This document shows, one piece after another, positions 36,974-46,533 of a DNA stretch of 64,000 bases. The first letter of the stretch is position 1; the number at the start of each line of letters is the position of its first letter. Where the stretch lies: the NCBI RefSeq assembly GCF_008642295.1, contig NZ_CP029190.1, positions 3,401,001 to 3,465,000 of the forward strand. Direction: 5' to 3'. The stretch comes from Streptomyces venezuelae (GTDB taxonomy: Bacteria > Actinomycetota > Actinomycetes > Streptomycetales > Streptomycetaceae). The notes beneath the pieces are model-generated. The model ran no database searches and was not told the origin of the DNA. It worked only from the letters and a program-made list of their open reading frames with translations. A program made the position numbers and the translations under genes.

Positions 36974-37098
36974 CGACGGGGTTGATTCATTTGTGATGCC
37001 GGAGTCCGACGCGTACGGGGCGCACCGTGAGAGCGTGGGGGCCGGAATCGAACGGATCCCCCCGGCTCCCCGGCAGAACGTTGAGAGAGGGAACACCC

Positions 37099-37776
37099 AT
37101 GCGGGACGCGTACCACGAGGAACTGGACTCGATCGGGGAGGGCCTGGTCGAGATGGCCCGGCTGGTCGGTTCCGCGATCGGGCGGGCGACCACCGCCATG
37201 CTCGACGCCGATCTGAAGCTGGCCGAGAGCGTCATCGCCGCGGACCAGAAGGTCGACGACCTCCAGCACGACCTGGAGGCGCGGGCCATCGCGCTGCTCG
37301 CCCGGCAGCAGCCGGTGGCCACGGACCTCCGGATCGTCGTCACCTCCCTGCGCATGAGCGCCGACCTGGAGCGCTCCGGCGACCTGGCGCAGCACGTGGC
37401 CAAGCTGGCCAGGCTGCGCTTCCCGGACACCGCGGTCCCGCGGGACCTGCACGCCACCATCCTGGAGATGGGCCAGCTGGCGCAGCGCCTGATGGCGAAG
37501 GCCGCCGAGGTGATCATCACCAAGGACGTGGACCTGGCGCTCCAGCTCGAGACGGACGACGACGAGATGGACCAGCTGCACCGCACGCTGTTCCAGCATC
37601 TGATGGACGACCGCTGGAAGCACGGCATCGAGACCGCCGTGGACGTGACCCTGCTGGGCCGGTACTACGAGCGGTTCGCCGACCACGCGGTGTCGGTGGC
37701 CAAGCGCGTGGTCTATTTGGTGACCGGCGAGCACGCGGACGAGCTCCAGCCGCCGACGGTGGTCGAGGGCGTCTGA
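37099..37776 (+). CDS. phoU: phosphate transport regulator PhoU
   Basis: 225 residues from ATG 37099. The two three-helix PhoU repeats are visible: MRDAYHEELDSIGEGLVEMARLVGSAIGRATTAML, then VDDLQHDLEARAIALLARQQPVATDLRIVVTSLRMSADLERSGDLAQHVAKLA, and in the second half VDVTLLGRYYERFADHAVSVAKRVVYLVTG. The E/DxxxD metal-binding motifs (DLERSGD, YYERFADH) are intact. PhoU dampens PhoR signalling when phosphate is plentiful. It is transcribed away from phoRP. Confidence 0.95.
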   Translation: MRDAYHEELDSIGEGLVEMARLVGSAIGRATTAMLDADLKLAESVIAADQKVDDLQHDLEARAIALLARQQPVATDLRIVVTSLRMSADLERSGDLAQHVAKLARLRFPDTAVPRDLHATILEMGQLAQRLMAKAAEVIITKDVDLALQLETDDDEMDQLHRTLFQHLMDDRWKHGIETAVDVTLLGRYYERFADHAVSVAKRVVYLVTGEHADELQPPTVVEGV

Positions 37777-37945
37777 TCGGGCGCCCGAGAGGGCTTCCGA
37801 GAGCGCATGGGGCCGGGCTTCTGCCCCAATGCGCCGTTGACGCGCTGCCCGCGCCGGGCATGAATGAGGCGAAAGGCAGTACGACCGAGCACGACCCGAG
37901 TGCGGCCCGAGCCGTACGAACGACGTACGCCTGCGAGGAGGAACC

Positions 37946-38095
37946 ATGCCCGATTCCCCCGTCCCCATCACCCCGGAGCAGGAGCAGCCTCAGCCGAGCG
38001 AGGTGCTGCGGCTCCCTCTGCTGGCCGCCTGCGGCTGTGGCTCCGGCTGCGGCTGCGGCTGCCAGTCCGGCGCCCCGTGCCAGTGCGGCGGCTGA
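37946..38095 (+). CDS. small Cys-rich peptide (49 residues)
   Basis: ATG 37946 follows an excellent GAGGAGG ribosome site (37934-37940). The first 28 residues are MPDSPVPITPEQEQPQPSEV followed by LRLPLLAA, acidic and Pro/Gln-rich. The last 21 residues have seven Cys in a Gly/Cys pattern (CGCGSGCGCGCQSG, then APCQCGG). A perfect terminator lies 18 bases after the stop. The shape suggests either a metallothionein-like metal binder or a precursor peptide with a leader and Cys-rich core. No modifying enzyme is nearby. I do not recognise a named family. Confidence 0.75.
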   Translation: MPDSPVPITPEQEQPQPSEVLRLPLLAACGCGSGCGCGCQSGAPCQCGG

Positions 38096-38112
38096 GCACC
38101 ACCGTTCCCGTC

Positions 38113-38146
38113 GAAGGGCCCCGTCCACTCCCGGCCGGGGCCCTTC
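38113..38146 (+). terminator. terminator of the Cys-rich peptide gene
   Basis: 11-bp perfect arms GAAGGGCCCCG and CGGGGCCCTTC around a 12-base loop, directly after the small gene. Confidence 0.82.
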
Positions 38147-38195
38147 GCTTGCCCCGGCGGCCCTTCGGTACGTCTCCAGCTCAGTACGTCTCCAC

Positions 38196-38633
38196 TCAGT
38201 ACGTCTCCACGGCCGGGGCCGGCGACCAGTGCGGCGGCAGTTCCTGGCCCTCGCCGCGGAAGCAGCGGGCCGGGAACCGGCGGTGCCACCAGGCACCGCT
38301 GCGCTCGCCCGGGCCGGCGTCGGAGCCGGCCATGGGGCGGGTCGCGGCGCAGAACCGTTCGTCCCACCGGTCGAGCTCGGGCTGCCGGGCCCGCCGCACC
38401 CGCTCGGTCAGCAGCGGCCAGGCCGCGCGGAGCCAGTCCCGGCAGGCGAGCTCGTCCCGGTACTCCCAGGCGAAGGCCAGGTCGAAGCCCGCCTCGATGT
38501 CGACGACCACCAGCCGCCAGCGGGCCAGCGCCTCGTTCAGACTCCCGAAGCCGGCGCCGGCCGCTTGGGCGGCGGCGTGCACGGAGGCGTAGTCCTCGGC
38601 CCCCAGCTCCTCGCTCATGGAGACGTCAGTCAT
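38196..38633 (-). CDS. hypothetical Trp-rich protein
   Basis: 145 residues from ATG 38633 (alternative ATG 38618). The start overlaps the acetyltransferase stop by eight bases. It has many Trp and acidic residues (FAWEYRDELACRDWLRAAWPLLTERVRRARQPELDRWDERFCAA) and is probably helical. No signal or membrane segment is visible, and no family is recognised. Confidence 0.68.
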   Translation of the reverse strand: MTDVSMSEELGAEDYASVHAAAQAAGAGFGSLNEALARWRLVVVDIEAGFDLAFAWEYRDELACRDWLRAAWPLLTERVRRARQPELDRWDERFCAATRPMAGSDAGPGERSGAWWHRRFPARCFRGEGQELPPHWSPAPAVETY

Positions 38634-39093
38634 CGAGGTCGAGCACGCCGACCGTCTGACCGCCGCTGGTCTCACCGGTGAGGCGGAAGCCCAGCTTCAG
38701 ATAGAACTGCTCCGGCCCGTCCTCCCCCGGCTCCCAGGTGGTGAACAAACGGTTCCCCCCGCGCCGCCGGATCTCCGCGGCCACCGCCTCGACCGCGTAC
38801 CGCCCGTATCCGCGGCCTTGCGCATCGGCGCCGATGTTCAACCGCCACAGCCCGCTGCGGCGGTCCTCGGGGTCCTTCTCCGGATCCCACTGGATGTCGA
38901 GGAAGGCCATCAGGAAGCCGACCAGGGTCTCCCCGTCGAATACCAGGCGCGGCCAGGCGGTCTCGCCCCACGCGTACGCCTCGGCGAGCGAGTGCGCGAC
39001 CGGCTCGACGTTCTTCTCCTGCTCGGGCCGTATCCGGAGCTCGATCCCCGCTTCGACATTGGCGGGGGTGATCTTCTCAAGGCGCAACGTCAT
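38626..39093 (-). CDS. GNAT-family N-acetyltransferase
   Basis: 155 residues from ATG 39093 (MTLRLEKITPANVEAGIEL). The acetyl-CoA pyrophosphate loop is NIGADAQGRGYGRYAVEAVAAEIRRRGGNRLF, with the GNAT Q/RxxGxG/A pattern, and the closing strand is QFYLKLGFRLTGE. It probably acetylates an amine of a small molecule or protein; the layout resembles spermidine/diamine acetyltransferases. It overlaps the next small gene. Confidence 0.88.
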   Translation of the reverse strand: MTLRLEKITPANVEAGIELRIRPEQEKNVEPVAHSLAEAYAWGETAWPRLVFDGETLVGFLMAFLDIQWDPEKDPEDRRSGLWRLNIGADAQGRGYGRYAVEAVAAEIRRRGGNRLFTTWEPGEDGPEQFYLKLGFRLTGETSGGQTVGVLDLDD

Positions 39094-39258
39094 CCGCGCA
39101 CCGTAACAACGCACGGCCCCGCTGCCCACGGAGTTTCCCGGTCAGGGCGCGACCGGGCAGGCGCGCCGGGGCCCGGCGGCACGGGCCCGACGCCACGGGC
39201 CCGGCGCCACGGGGCCTGGCACCACGGGACCCGGCCGCCGGAGGGCTAGGGTCGGCGG

Positions 39259-40125
39259 GTGAGCCAGACCGAGGAGCGCTCCGAGCGCGCAGGGCCCTTC
39301 ACCACCCGGCTGACCTGGCGCCTCGCGGACGGCGGCACCGCGGTCTGGGAATCGCGCCCGGCCCGCAAACGCGGCCTGCTGACCGTACGGGCCGAGGGAG
39401 AGCCGGAATCGCGGGCCCGGACGGCGGACCGGGTGTCCGTCGGCCGGCTGCGCAGGCTGAATGCCATCGCCGCCGGCGCGTTCACCGTCGGCGGGGCCCT
39501 GTTCGCCGTCGGGGCCGGGGCCGCCCAGTTCGGCTCGGCCGGCCGGACGAGCGCGTGGATCTACTTCGCCGGCGGCCTGTTCTTCAACACCGGCGGCTAC
39601 GCCTCACTGCTCCAGGCGGTGAACGCTCCGGACCGGGACGCCGGTTCCGGTCCGCCGGCCGCCCGGCGCTGGAGGTGGTGGAGCTACGAGCCCGGCCGGA
39701 TCGACTGGCTCAGCACCTTCGTCCTGTTCGTGGGCACCCTCGTGTTCGGCATCAACCTCCTGGGCTCCCTGCTCCAAGGGCTCTCGGTACAGCAGGAGAA
39801 CAGGCTGGTCTGGGCGCCCGACATGGTCGGCTGCATCCTGTTCCTGATCTCGGGGCACCTCGCGCTGCTGGAGGTCTGCCACGGCCGGCCGGGCGTCCGC
39901 CCCCGGGACCTCGGCTGGTGGATCGTCGCCGTCAACCAGCTCGGATCCGTGCTCTTCATGCTGTCGGCGCTGGCCGCCTTCACGCGCCCGGCGACCGGCA
40001 GCCCGGTCAATGTCGACGTGGCCAACTGGGGCACTCTGGGCGGAGCGTTGTGCTTCTCTGCCGGAGGCGTACTCCAGTTCTTCGAACGCCCGTCGGCTGG
40101 AAATGATCAAATGGAGACGCCATGA
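39259..40125 (+). CDS. integral membrane protein of unknown function
   Basis: 288 residues from GTG 39259. A cytoplasmic N-terminal domain of about 65 residues is followed by six predicted helices (for example AGAFTVGGALFAVGAGAAQF, FVLFVGTLVFGINLLGSLL, VGCILFLISGHLALLEVC, IVAVNQLGSVLFMLSALAAF). The motif RRWRWWSYEPGRIDWLS lies between helices 2 and 3. It is similar in style to YrhK-like domains, but I do not assign a function. Confidence 0.72.
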   Translation: MSQTEERSERAGPFTTRLTWRLADGGTAVWESRPARKRGLLTVRAEGEPESRARTADRVSVGRLRRLNAIAAGAFTVGGALFAVGAGAAQFGSAGRTSAWIYFAGGLFFNTGGYASLLQAVNAPDRDAGSGPPAARRWRWWSYEPGRIDWLSTFVLFVGTLVFGINLLGSLLQGLSVQQENRLVWAPDMVGCILFLISGHLALLEVCHGRPGVRPRDLGWWIVAVNQLGSVLFMLSALAAFTRPATGSPVNVDVANWGTLGGALCFSAGGVLQFFERPSAGNDQMETP

Positions 40126-40152
40126 CATGACGGACGGTTCGGGGGGACACCG

Positions 40153-40710
40153 ATGGCAATGGCCAGGGATGCCGAAGCGGGAGACGTAACGGCCGGACGC
40201 CGGCGGCGCATCCGCCGCTCGGCGATCGCGGGGTCCTGCACCATGGGCGGAGTATTCGCCGCAAAGATCTCGATAGCGGGGTTCGGCGCCGAGTTCGCCT
40301 GGTGGCTCGTCGTACCGCTCGCCGTCCTCTTCGGCGCCGGCGGGGCCTGGGCCGGGGCCCGGTCGGGCCGGGAGGACGGCATCCGCGCGGAAGCACTCGA
40401 GCCGGGCGAGATCGTGCTGAGCGGCTACGCCGTCCTCCCGGTCACCGAGGCGGGCCGCCTCCACGGGAGTTTCGAGGTCTCCCCCTACCAGCTGCGGGTG
40501 ACGAACCGCAGGCTCCAGTTCTGGAACCGCGCGGAACTGCTCTGGAGCCACCCGTGGCGGGCCATCGACCTGACGGCCGAGGACACCTGGCTCCTCGTCC
40601 ACCACCGGGAACAGGTGATCGCGGAACTGCTGGTCCACACCCCGGACGGTTCCCCGACCGAACTCCTCCTCGCCGCAACCCGCCTACGCGCCCGCTCCCC
40701 CCACATCTGA
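40153..40710 (+). CDS. membrane protein with C-terminal PH-like domain
   Basis: 185 residues from ATG 40153 with GGGGGGA upstream. Two short hydrophobic segments (AIAGSCTMGGVFAAKISIAGF and WWLVVPLAVLFGAGGAWAGA) are followed by a soluble beta-rich domain with the pattern LRVTNRRLQFWNRAELLWSHPWRAIDLTAED, like bacterial PH domains. No enzyme motif is visible. Confidence 0.68.
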   Translation: MAMARDAEAGDVTAGRRRRIRRSAIAGSCTMGGVFAAKISIAGFGAEFAWWLVVPLAVLFGAGGAWAGARSGREDGIRAEALEPGEIVLSGYAVLPVTEAGRLHGSFEVSPYQLRVTNRRLQFWNRAELLWSHPWRAIDLTAEDTWLLVHHREQVIAELLVHTPDGSPTELLLAATRLRARSPHI

Positions 40711-40735
40711 CCCGCCGACGCCACCCCGAAACGGC

Positions 40736-40780
40736 GAGAAGCCCCCCACCGGCCGGGGACCGGCGGGTGGGGGGCTTCTC
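40736..40780. terminator. bidirectional terminator before gpmA
   Basis: 15-bp perfect arms (GAGAAGCCCCCCACC and complement) between convergent genes. Confidence 0.88.
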
Positions 40781-40801
40781 CGTGGACCGTGGGGCAGGGG
40801 G

Positions 40802-41563
40802 TTACTTCTTCTTGCCCTGGTTCTTGACCGCCTCGATGGCTGCCGCCGCGGCCTCCGGGTCGAGGTAGGTGCCGCCCGGGTTCAGGGGCTTGAACTCGGC
40901 GTCCAGCTCGTAGGAGAGCGGGATGCCGGTCGGGATGTTGAGGCCCGCGATGTCGGCGTCGGAGATGCCGTCCAGGTGCTTGACCAGGGCGCGGAGGCTG
41001 TTGCCGTGTGCGGCGACCAGGACCGTGCGGCCCGCGAGCAGGTCCGGGACGATGCCGTCGTACCAGTACGGCAGCATGCGGAGGACGACGTCCTTCAGGC
41101 ACTCCGTCTTCGGGCGGAGCTCCGGCGGGATGGAGGCGTAGCGCGGGTCCTCGGACTGCGAGAACTCGGTGCCGTCCTCGAGCGCCGGCGGCGGGGTGTC
41201 GTAGGAGCGGCGCCACAGCATGAACTGCTCCTCGCCGAACTCGGCGAGGGTCTGGGCCTTGTCCTTGCCCTGCAGCGCGCCGTAGTGGCGCTCGTTCAGC
41301 CGCCAGGAGCGGTGGACCGGGATCCAGTGGCGGTCGGCGGACTCCAGGGCGAGCTGCGCGGTGCGGATCGCACGCTTCTGGAGGGACGTGTGGACCACGT
41401 CGGGGAGCAGGCCGGCGTCCTTGAGCAGCTCACCGCCGCGGACCGCCTCCTTCTCGCCCTTCTCGTTGAGGTTGACGTCCACCCAGCCGGTGAACAGGTT
41501 CTTCGCGTTCCACTCGCTCTCGCCGTGGCGGAGGAGGATCAGCTTGTACGGTGCGTCGGCCAT
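40802..41563 (-). CDS. gpmA: 2,3-bisphosphoglycerate-dependent phosphoglycerate mutase
   Basis: 253 residues. The phosphohistidine motif [23 protein letters not shown] has catalytic His13. [10 protein letters not shown], the loop [18 protein letters not shown] and the second His in [20 protein letters not shown] complete the active site. It interconverts 3- and 2-phosphoglycerate in glycolysis and gluconeogenesis. A Lys-rich end (KNQGKKK) closes the protein. Confidence 0.96.
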   Translation of the reverse strand: MADAPYKLILLRHGESEWNAKNLFTGWVDVNLNEKGEKEAVRGGELLKDAGLLPDVVHTSLQKRAIRTAQLALESADRHWIPVHRSWRLNERHYGALQGKDKAQTLAEFGEEQFMLWRRSYDTPPPALEDGTEFSQSEDPRYASIPPELRPKTECLKDVVLRMLPYWYDGIVPDLLAGRTVLVAAHGNSLRALVKHLDGISDADIAGLNIPTGIPLSYELDAEFKPLNPGGTYLDPEAAAAAIEAVKNQGKKK

Positions 41564-41655
41564 GCGTACGAGCCTAATGGACGCGGACGCAGGCCGTGCC
41601 CGGCGTCCGGTCCCCGGTCGGTCCCCCCGCCGGTGCCCCCGCCGGGTCCCCGCCG

Positions 41656-41674
41656 ATTGACACAGGCCGTCAAT
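41656..41674. promoter_or_regulatory. inverted repeat upstream of MFS gene
   Basis: ATTGAC-ACAGGCC-GTCAAT, 6-bp perfect arms with 7-base spacer, 77 bp before the MFS start. It is the type of site used by MarR/TetR regulators, and no regulator gene is adjacent. Confidence 0.35.
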
Positions 41675-41750
41675 TCAGTGGCGTCGGCGGAGCCCCGGTC
41701 GTAATGTCCGGCCCAGTGCCGCACCACTTACATCGCCGGGGGGATTCCGT

Positions 41751-43043
41751 ATGTCCGTTGCCACGATGAGACAGGCCGTTCGCGAGAGCGTGTCGGGTCT
41801 GCCCCGCGCGTTCTGGTGGCTCTGGGCGAGCACCCTGGTCAACCGGCTCGGGGCCTTCGTCGCCACCTTCATGACCTTGTACCTGACCCAGGACCGGGGC
41901 TATTCGGCCTCCTTCGCGGGACTCGTGGTGGCGCTGCACGGGCTGGGCGGGGTCATTTCCTCGCTGGTCGCCGGGGTGATGACGGACCGGCTGGGGCGGC
42001 GGCCGACGATGCTGGCGGCGCAGGCCTCGACCGCCTTCTCGGTGGCGCTGCTCGGCTTCATGGAGCACCCGGCGGCGATCGCGGCGGTGGCGCTGCTGGT
42101 GGGCATGACCTCGAACGCCTCCCGGCCGGCGGTGCAGGCGATGATGGCCGACATCGTCCGTCCGGAGGACCGGGTCCGGGCCTTCGCCCTGAACTACTGG
42201 GCGATCAACCTCGGCTTCGGGGTCAGTGCGGTGGCGGCCGGGTTCGTGGCGGAGTACAACTACCTCGCCGGTTTCCTGGGCGAGGCGGCGCTGACGCTGG
42301 TCTGCGCGATCCTGGTGTTCATCAAGCTGCCGGAGTCGCGGCCGGAGCGGGACCTGTCGGCGGGCGCGGTCGCCGAGCCGGAGGTGCGGCTGGGGACGGT
42401 GCTGCGGGACGGCCGTTACATGGGTGTGGTCGGGCTGTCCTTCCTGGTCTCGCTGATCTTCACGCAGGGGTCGGTGGGGCTGCCGGTGGCCATGGGCGAG
42501 GCCGGCTTCACGCCGGGCGACTACGGGCTGGTCGTCATGGTCAACGGCCTGCTGATCGTGGTCCTGCAGATCCCGGTGACCCGTTTCATCGAGCACCGCG
42601 ACCCGCAGAAGCTGCTGGTGGCCTCGGCGCTGCTGGCCGGGTACGGGTTCGCGATGACGGCCTTCGCCGGGTCGATCGCCGTGTACGCGCTGACGGTCTG
42701 CATCTGGACGCTGGCGGAGATCGTGAACTCGCCGACCCAGATGGGCCTGGTGGTCCGGCTCTCGCCGGTGCACGGGCGCGGGCGCTACCAGGGGGTGTAC
42801 ACGATGTCCTGGTCGGTGGCCTCGCTGGTCGCGCCGCTGATGGCGGGGTTCGTGATCGACCGGCACGGGGCGGACTGGCTGTGGGCGGCGACCGGGGTCC
42901 TGGGGACGGTCGCCGCGGTGGGGTACTGGGTCCTGATGCGCGGCCTGCCCCGCGAAACCCCCGCGGCCAAGGCGGCACCCGCCCCGGCAGCCCCGGTGGC
43001 CCCGGCGGTCGGCCCCACGTCGGCCCCGGCCGGCGGTGCGTAA
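41751..43043 (+). CDS. MFS transporter
   Basis: 430 residues from ATG 41751 (GGGGGG upstream). Twelve hydrophobic helices are visible. The MFS loop 2-3 signature appears as GVMTDRLGRRPTML, and the equivalent GRYQGVYTMSWSVASLVAPLMAGFVIDRHG in the second half. Layout is like drug:proton antiporters of the MdtH/DHA1 type. The substrate is unknown. The Ala/Pro-rich end is not conserved. It is convergent with the YbjN gene, with only eight bases between stops. Confidence 0.88.
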   Translation: MSVATMRQAVRESVSGLPRAFWWLWASTLVNRLGAFVATFMTLYLTQDRGYSASFAGLVVALHGLGGVISSLVAGVMTDRLGRRPTMLAAQASTAFSVALLGFMEHPAAIAAVALLVGMTSNASRPAVQAMMADIVRPEDRVRAFALNYWAINLGFGVSAVAAGFVAEYNYLAGFLGEAALTLVCAILVFIKLPESRPERDLSAGAVAEPEVRLGTVLRDGRYMGVVGLSFLVSLIFTQGSVGLPVAMGEAGFTPGDYGLVVMVNGLLIVVLQIPVTRFIEHRDPQKLLVASALLAGYGFAMTAFAGSIAVYALTVCIWTLAEIVNSPTQMGLVVRLSPVHGRGRYQGVYTMSWSVASLVAPLMAGFVIDRHGADWLWAATGVLGTVAAVGYWVLMRGLPRETPAAKAAPAPAAPVAPAVGPTSAPAGGA

Positions 43044-43051
43044 GTACGGCC

Positions 43052-43546
43052 CTACGGCGCCTTCGGCCGGGTGAGGTGGCGGAAGGCGTCCAGGTTGTAC
43101 GTCGGCTCGCCGCGCGAGACCCGCCAGTCGTACTCCCGCCGGATCGCGCTCGCGAAACCGAGCTCCAGCAGGGTGTTGAAGGAGCCGTCGGCCGCCTCCA
43201 GCACCGTGCCCAGGATCCGGTCCAGCTCCTCCGGGGTGACCACCGACAGCGGGAGCCGGCCGGCCAGGTAGATGTCGCCCAGCGCGTCCACCGCGTAGGA
43301 GAGGCCGCCGTAGAGCTTGAGGTTGCGCTCCAGCAGCCAGCGGTGCACGCCCGCCTCGTTCTCGTCCGGGTGACGGATGACGAAGGCGTTGACGGACAGC
43401 GAGTGGCGCCCGACCCGCAGGGAGCAGGTGGTCGACAGCTTGCGGGTGCCGGGCAGTTTGACGACGTACGAGCCGGGTTCGGGGGACTCCCACTCCAGCT
43501 CGGCTCCGGTCAGCGTGTGCTCGATGATCGCCGCGTGATCAGCCAT
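43052..43546 (-). CDS. YbjN-domain protein
   Basis: 164 residues from ATG 43546, overlapping the mshA stop by eight bases. A type III secretion chaperone-like fold is suggested by [85 protein letters not shown], the YbjN pattern. The gene sits directly after mshA in many streptomycetes. Its role is unknown; coupling to mshA hints at a link to thiol metabolism. Confidence 0.85.
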   Translation of the reverse strand: MADHAAIIEHTLTGAELEWESPEPGSYVVKLPGTRKLSTTCSLRVGRHSLSVNAFVIRHPDENEAGVHRWLLERNLKLYGGLSYAVDALGDIYLAGRLPLSVVTPEELDRILGTVLEAADGSFNTLLELGFASAIRREYDWRVSRGEPTYNLDAFRHLTRPKAP

Positions 43547-44909
43547 GGTGGGAGCGTACGCGACGGCGATGATCATGTATGGCCGCGGTGTACACGTCGG
43601 CCGTGCCGCTCGCCGCGGTGTCCCAGCCGAAGAACTGCGCGTGCCGGGCGGCCTCCCGGCCCATCCGCTCGGTCAGGGCGGGGTGGTCGACGAAGCGCTG
43701 GAGCCGGTTCGCCCAGTCCGCCGGATCGTGGCCGGGTACGAGGATGCCCGTCACCCCGTCGTTGACGGCGACCGGGAGTCCGCCGACCTCCGCGGCCAGC
43801 ACCGGGGTGCCGGCGGCCTGCGCCTCGATCGCGACCAGCCCGAAGGACTCGTTGTACGAGGGCATGACCAGCACCGATGCGGCCCGGAACCAGTCGACGA
43901 GCCGGTCCTGGCCGACCGGCGGGTGGAAGTGCACCAGGTCCGCGATGCCCAGCTTGGCGGCCAGCTTCTGCAGGCCCTCCGGCTTCGCCAGTCCGCTGCC
44001 GCTCGGCCCGCCGACCACCGGGACGAAGAGCCGGCCGCGCAGCGAGGGGTCGCGGTCGACCATGACGGCGACGGCGCGCAGCAGGATGTCCGGGGCCTTC
44101 AGCGGCTGGATGCGGCCGGCGAAGAGGGGGATCAGGGCGTCCTGCGGGAGCCCGAGGCGGGCCCGGGCCGCGGCCCGGCCGTCGCCGACGGTGAACCGTT
44201 CCAGGTTCACCCCGGGGTGGACGACGGCCACCTTGGCGGGGTCGGCTTCGTAGTGGCGGACCAGCTCGTCGGCCTCCTCGGCGGTGTTCGCGATGAGGCG
44301 GTCGGCGGCGTTCACGATCTGGGTCTCGCCGATCACGCGGGCGGCCGGCTCCGGGGTGTCGCCCTCCGCCAGCGCCGCGTTCTTGACCTTGGCCATGGTG
44401 TGCATGGCGTGCACCAGCGGGACGCCCCACCGCTCGGCGGCGAGCCAGCCCACGTGGCCGGAGAGCCAGTAGTGGGAGTGGACGAGGTCGTAGTAGCCGG
44501 GGCGGTGCCCGGCCCAGGCCTGCATCACCCCGTGGGTGAAGGCGCAGAGCTGGGCGGGCAGCTCCTCCTTGGCGAGGCCCTCGTACGGGCCGGCGTCGAC
44601 GTGCCGGACCAGGACGCCCGGGGACAGCTCCACGACCGGCGGCAGCCCGCCCTCGGTGGCCCGGGTGAAGATCTCCACCTCGATGTTGATGGCGGCGAGC
44701 CGCTTGGCCAGCTCCACGATGTACACGTTCATGCCGCCGGCGTCCCCGGTGCCCGGCTGGTGCAGCGGGGAGGTGTGCACGCTGAGCATGGCGACCCGGC
44801 GCGGCTTGCGGTGCTGGCCGAACTCGGGCAGGCGCAGCCGGGGCGGGTCGTGGCGGGTGAGGCGGCCGGTGGTACGCCTGCCTCCGAGCCGGGATACGTA
44901 CTGGCTCAA
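43539..44909 (-). CDS. mshA: D-inositol-3-phosphate glycosyltransferase MshA
   Basis: 456 residues from TTG 44909, matching the MSQYVSRL start of homologues. GT4 fold: [73 protein letters not shown], the UDP site [19 protein letters not shown] and the donor motif [23 protein letters not shown]. It joins N-acetylglucosamine to inositol-3-phosphate, the first step of mycothiol synthesis. The IS110 pair begins about 200 bp upstream of its start, within the region that may hold its promoter. Confidence 0.95.
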   Translation of the reverse strand: MSQYVSRLGGRRTTGRLTRHDPPRLRLPEFGQHRKPRRVAMLSVHTSPLHQPGTGDAGGMNVYIVELAKRLAAINIEVEIFTRATEGGLPPVVELSPGVLVRHVDAGPYEGLAKEELPAQLCAFTHGVMQAWAGHRPGYYDLVHSHYWLSGHVGWLAAERWGVPLVHAMHTMAKVKNAALAEGDTPEPAARVIGETQIVNAADRLIANTAEEADELVRHYEADPAKVAVVHPGVNLERFTVGDGRAAARARLGLPQDALIPLFAGRIQPLKAPDILLRAVAVMVDRDPSLRGRLFVPVVGGPSGSGLAKPEGLQKLAAKLGIADLVHFHPPVGQDRLVDWFRAASVLVMPSYNESFGLVAIEAQAAGTPVLAAEVGGLPVAVNDGVTGILVPGHDPADWANRLQRFVDHPALTERMGREAARHAQFFGWDTAASGTADVYTAAIHDHRRRVRSHHG

Positions 44910-45105
44910 GGGAGCAGTCCTCTCGGTCGGTGGCGCTGACGTCGGTGGCGCTGACGGTCGCTGTCGGGGCGGGGCCGGGCATGGCTGGACGGGAGCGCGG
45001 GGCGCTCCTCAAGGGGTGCAACCGGTTCGGACCCGTCCGGCATTCCGTGCCGGCGGATTTGCTTGGGCGTTTGCCGGATTTTTATTCGCTCCGGGCGTTC
45101 CGCTC

Positions 45106-45342
45106 AAGGGCTGTCCTACCTTTCAGGCGTGGGTCTGCTCCGGTCACTCGTAGGATCGGAGGGCCCGGGGGCTCCGGGTATGGCTGTAAAGGCTGAGCCG
45201 CTGGATGGCTTACGGGACTTGGCCGCCCGGAGCCCCGCGACGACTCGACCGCTGATTGGGAGACGCGACTCGATCGCTGCTGTAGGACAACGTCGGCGAG
45301 GTCGTCTGCGGGATCAGTTGGAGACGACTGCCGGAGGGGAAC
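45106..45342 (+). ncRNA. candidate bridge RNA region, left IS110 copy
   Basis: IS110-group elements express a bridge RNA from the long non-coding left end; it pairs with target and donor DNA. This 237-bp segment has no frame of its own and contains stem-forming runs such as CGGAGGGCCCGGGGGCTCCG near 45157. Loops and exact ends cannot be assigned by eye. Confidence 0.4.
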
Positions 45343-46533
45343 TTGCCTGAGATTTGGGCCGGTGTGGACATCGGCAAGACTCATCACCACGCCGTGGTGA
45401 TCAACGCAGCGGGCGGCCGGCTGCTGTCTCGCCGGATCCAGAACGACGAATCTGAGCTGCTGGCGCTGATAGGCGATGTGCTGGCGATATCCGAAGACGT
45501 GTTGTGGGCCGTCGACCTCAACCATGGCGGCGCTGCCCTTCTGATCGGCTTGCTTACCGCCCATGATCAGCCGGTCGCCTATTTGACCGGCCTGGCAGTC
45601 CACCGGGCCTCCGCCACCTACCGGGGTGAGGCGAAGACCGACGCAAAGGACGCCTTTGTCATCGCCGACCAGGCCCGCATCCGCCGGGACCTGGGCCTGC
45701 TCAGACCCGGAGACGAGATCGCCGTCGATCTGCGCACCCTGACTACCCGGCGCTTGGACGTAGTCTTCGACCGCACCCGGCAGATCAACCGTCTCCGGGC
45801 CCAGCTGCTGGAGCTCTTCCCTGCTTTGGAGCGGTCGCTGGACTTGACCAACAAGGGTCCGGTGACGCTTCTGACGGGCTACCAGACTCCGGCTGCCATC
45901 CGCCGCGCCGGCGCGAAGCGGATCGAGACCTGGCTGAAGAACCGCAAGGTCAAAGGCGCCGCCTCACTCGCGCAAACCGTCGTAGAAGCCGCCCAGGCCC
46001 AAAGCACCGCCCTGCCCGGCGAGAAGCTGGCCGCGGCCATGGTGGTCCGCCTCGCGAAGGGGGTGATGGCTCTCGACGAGGAGATCGCGGAGCTAGACGC
46101 ACTCATCGAGGCTAGGTTTCACGAGCATCCGCACGCCGAGGTGATCCGCAGTCTCCCTGGCATGGGGCCCAGGCTCGGCGCCGAGTTCATCGCTGCAACG
46201 GGCGGTGACATGGACGCCTTCGGGAATGCCGACCGCCTGGCCGGCTTCGCCGGCCTGGCCCCTCAGCCCCGAGACTCCGGCCGCGTCAGCGGCAACCTGC
46301 GCAGACCTCGCCGCTACCATCGCGGCCTGCTTCGGACCATGTACTTGTCGGCGATGGCCAGCCTCAAGTCCTGCCCGGCCTCGAAGGCGTACTACCGGCG
46401 GAAACGAAGCGAAGGGAAAGGCCACAAGCAAGCTCTCCTCTCCCTCGCACGCCGACGTATCAACGTCTTGTGGGCAATGATTCGTGACAGAGAGTGCTAC
46501 AGGCCTTCACTTCCGGTAGTGGGAACGGCTTGA
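45343..46533 (+). CDS. IS110-family DEDD recombinase, copy 1
   Basis: 396 residues from TTG 45343 with GGAGGGG just upstream. The N-terminal DEDD RuvC-like domain shows Asp in WAGVDIGKTHHHAVVINAAGG, Glu in ISEDVLWAVDL, and Asp pairs in AKTDAKDAFVIADQARI. The C-terminal transposase_20 domain has the catalytic Ser region FAGLAPQPRDSGRVSGNLRRPRRYHRGLLRTMYLSAMASLK. It cuts and joins a circular intermediate directed by bridge RNA. The frame is complete, so the element may be active. Confidence 0.92.
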   Translation: MPEIWAGVDIGKTHHHAVVINAAGGRLLSRRIQNDESELLALIGDVLAISEDVLWAVDLNHGGAALLIGLLTAHDQPVAYLTGLAVHRASATYRGEAKTDAKDAFVIADQARIRRDLGLLRPGDEIAVDLRTLTTRRLDVVFDRTRQINRLRAQLLELFPALERSLDLTNKGPVTLLTGYQTPAAIRRAGAKRIETWLKNRKVKGAASLAQTVVEAAQAQSTALPGEKLAAAMVVRLAKGVMALDEEIAELDALIEARFHEHPHAEVIRSLPGMGPRLGAEFIAATGGDMDAFGNADRLAGFAGLAPQPRDSGRVSGNLRRPRRYHRGLLRTMYLSAMASLKSCPASKAYYRRKRSEGKGHKQALLSLARRRINVLWAMIRDRECYRPSLPVVGTA

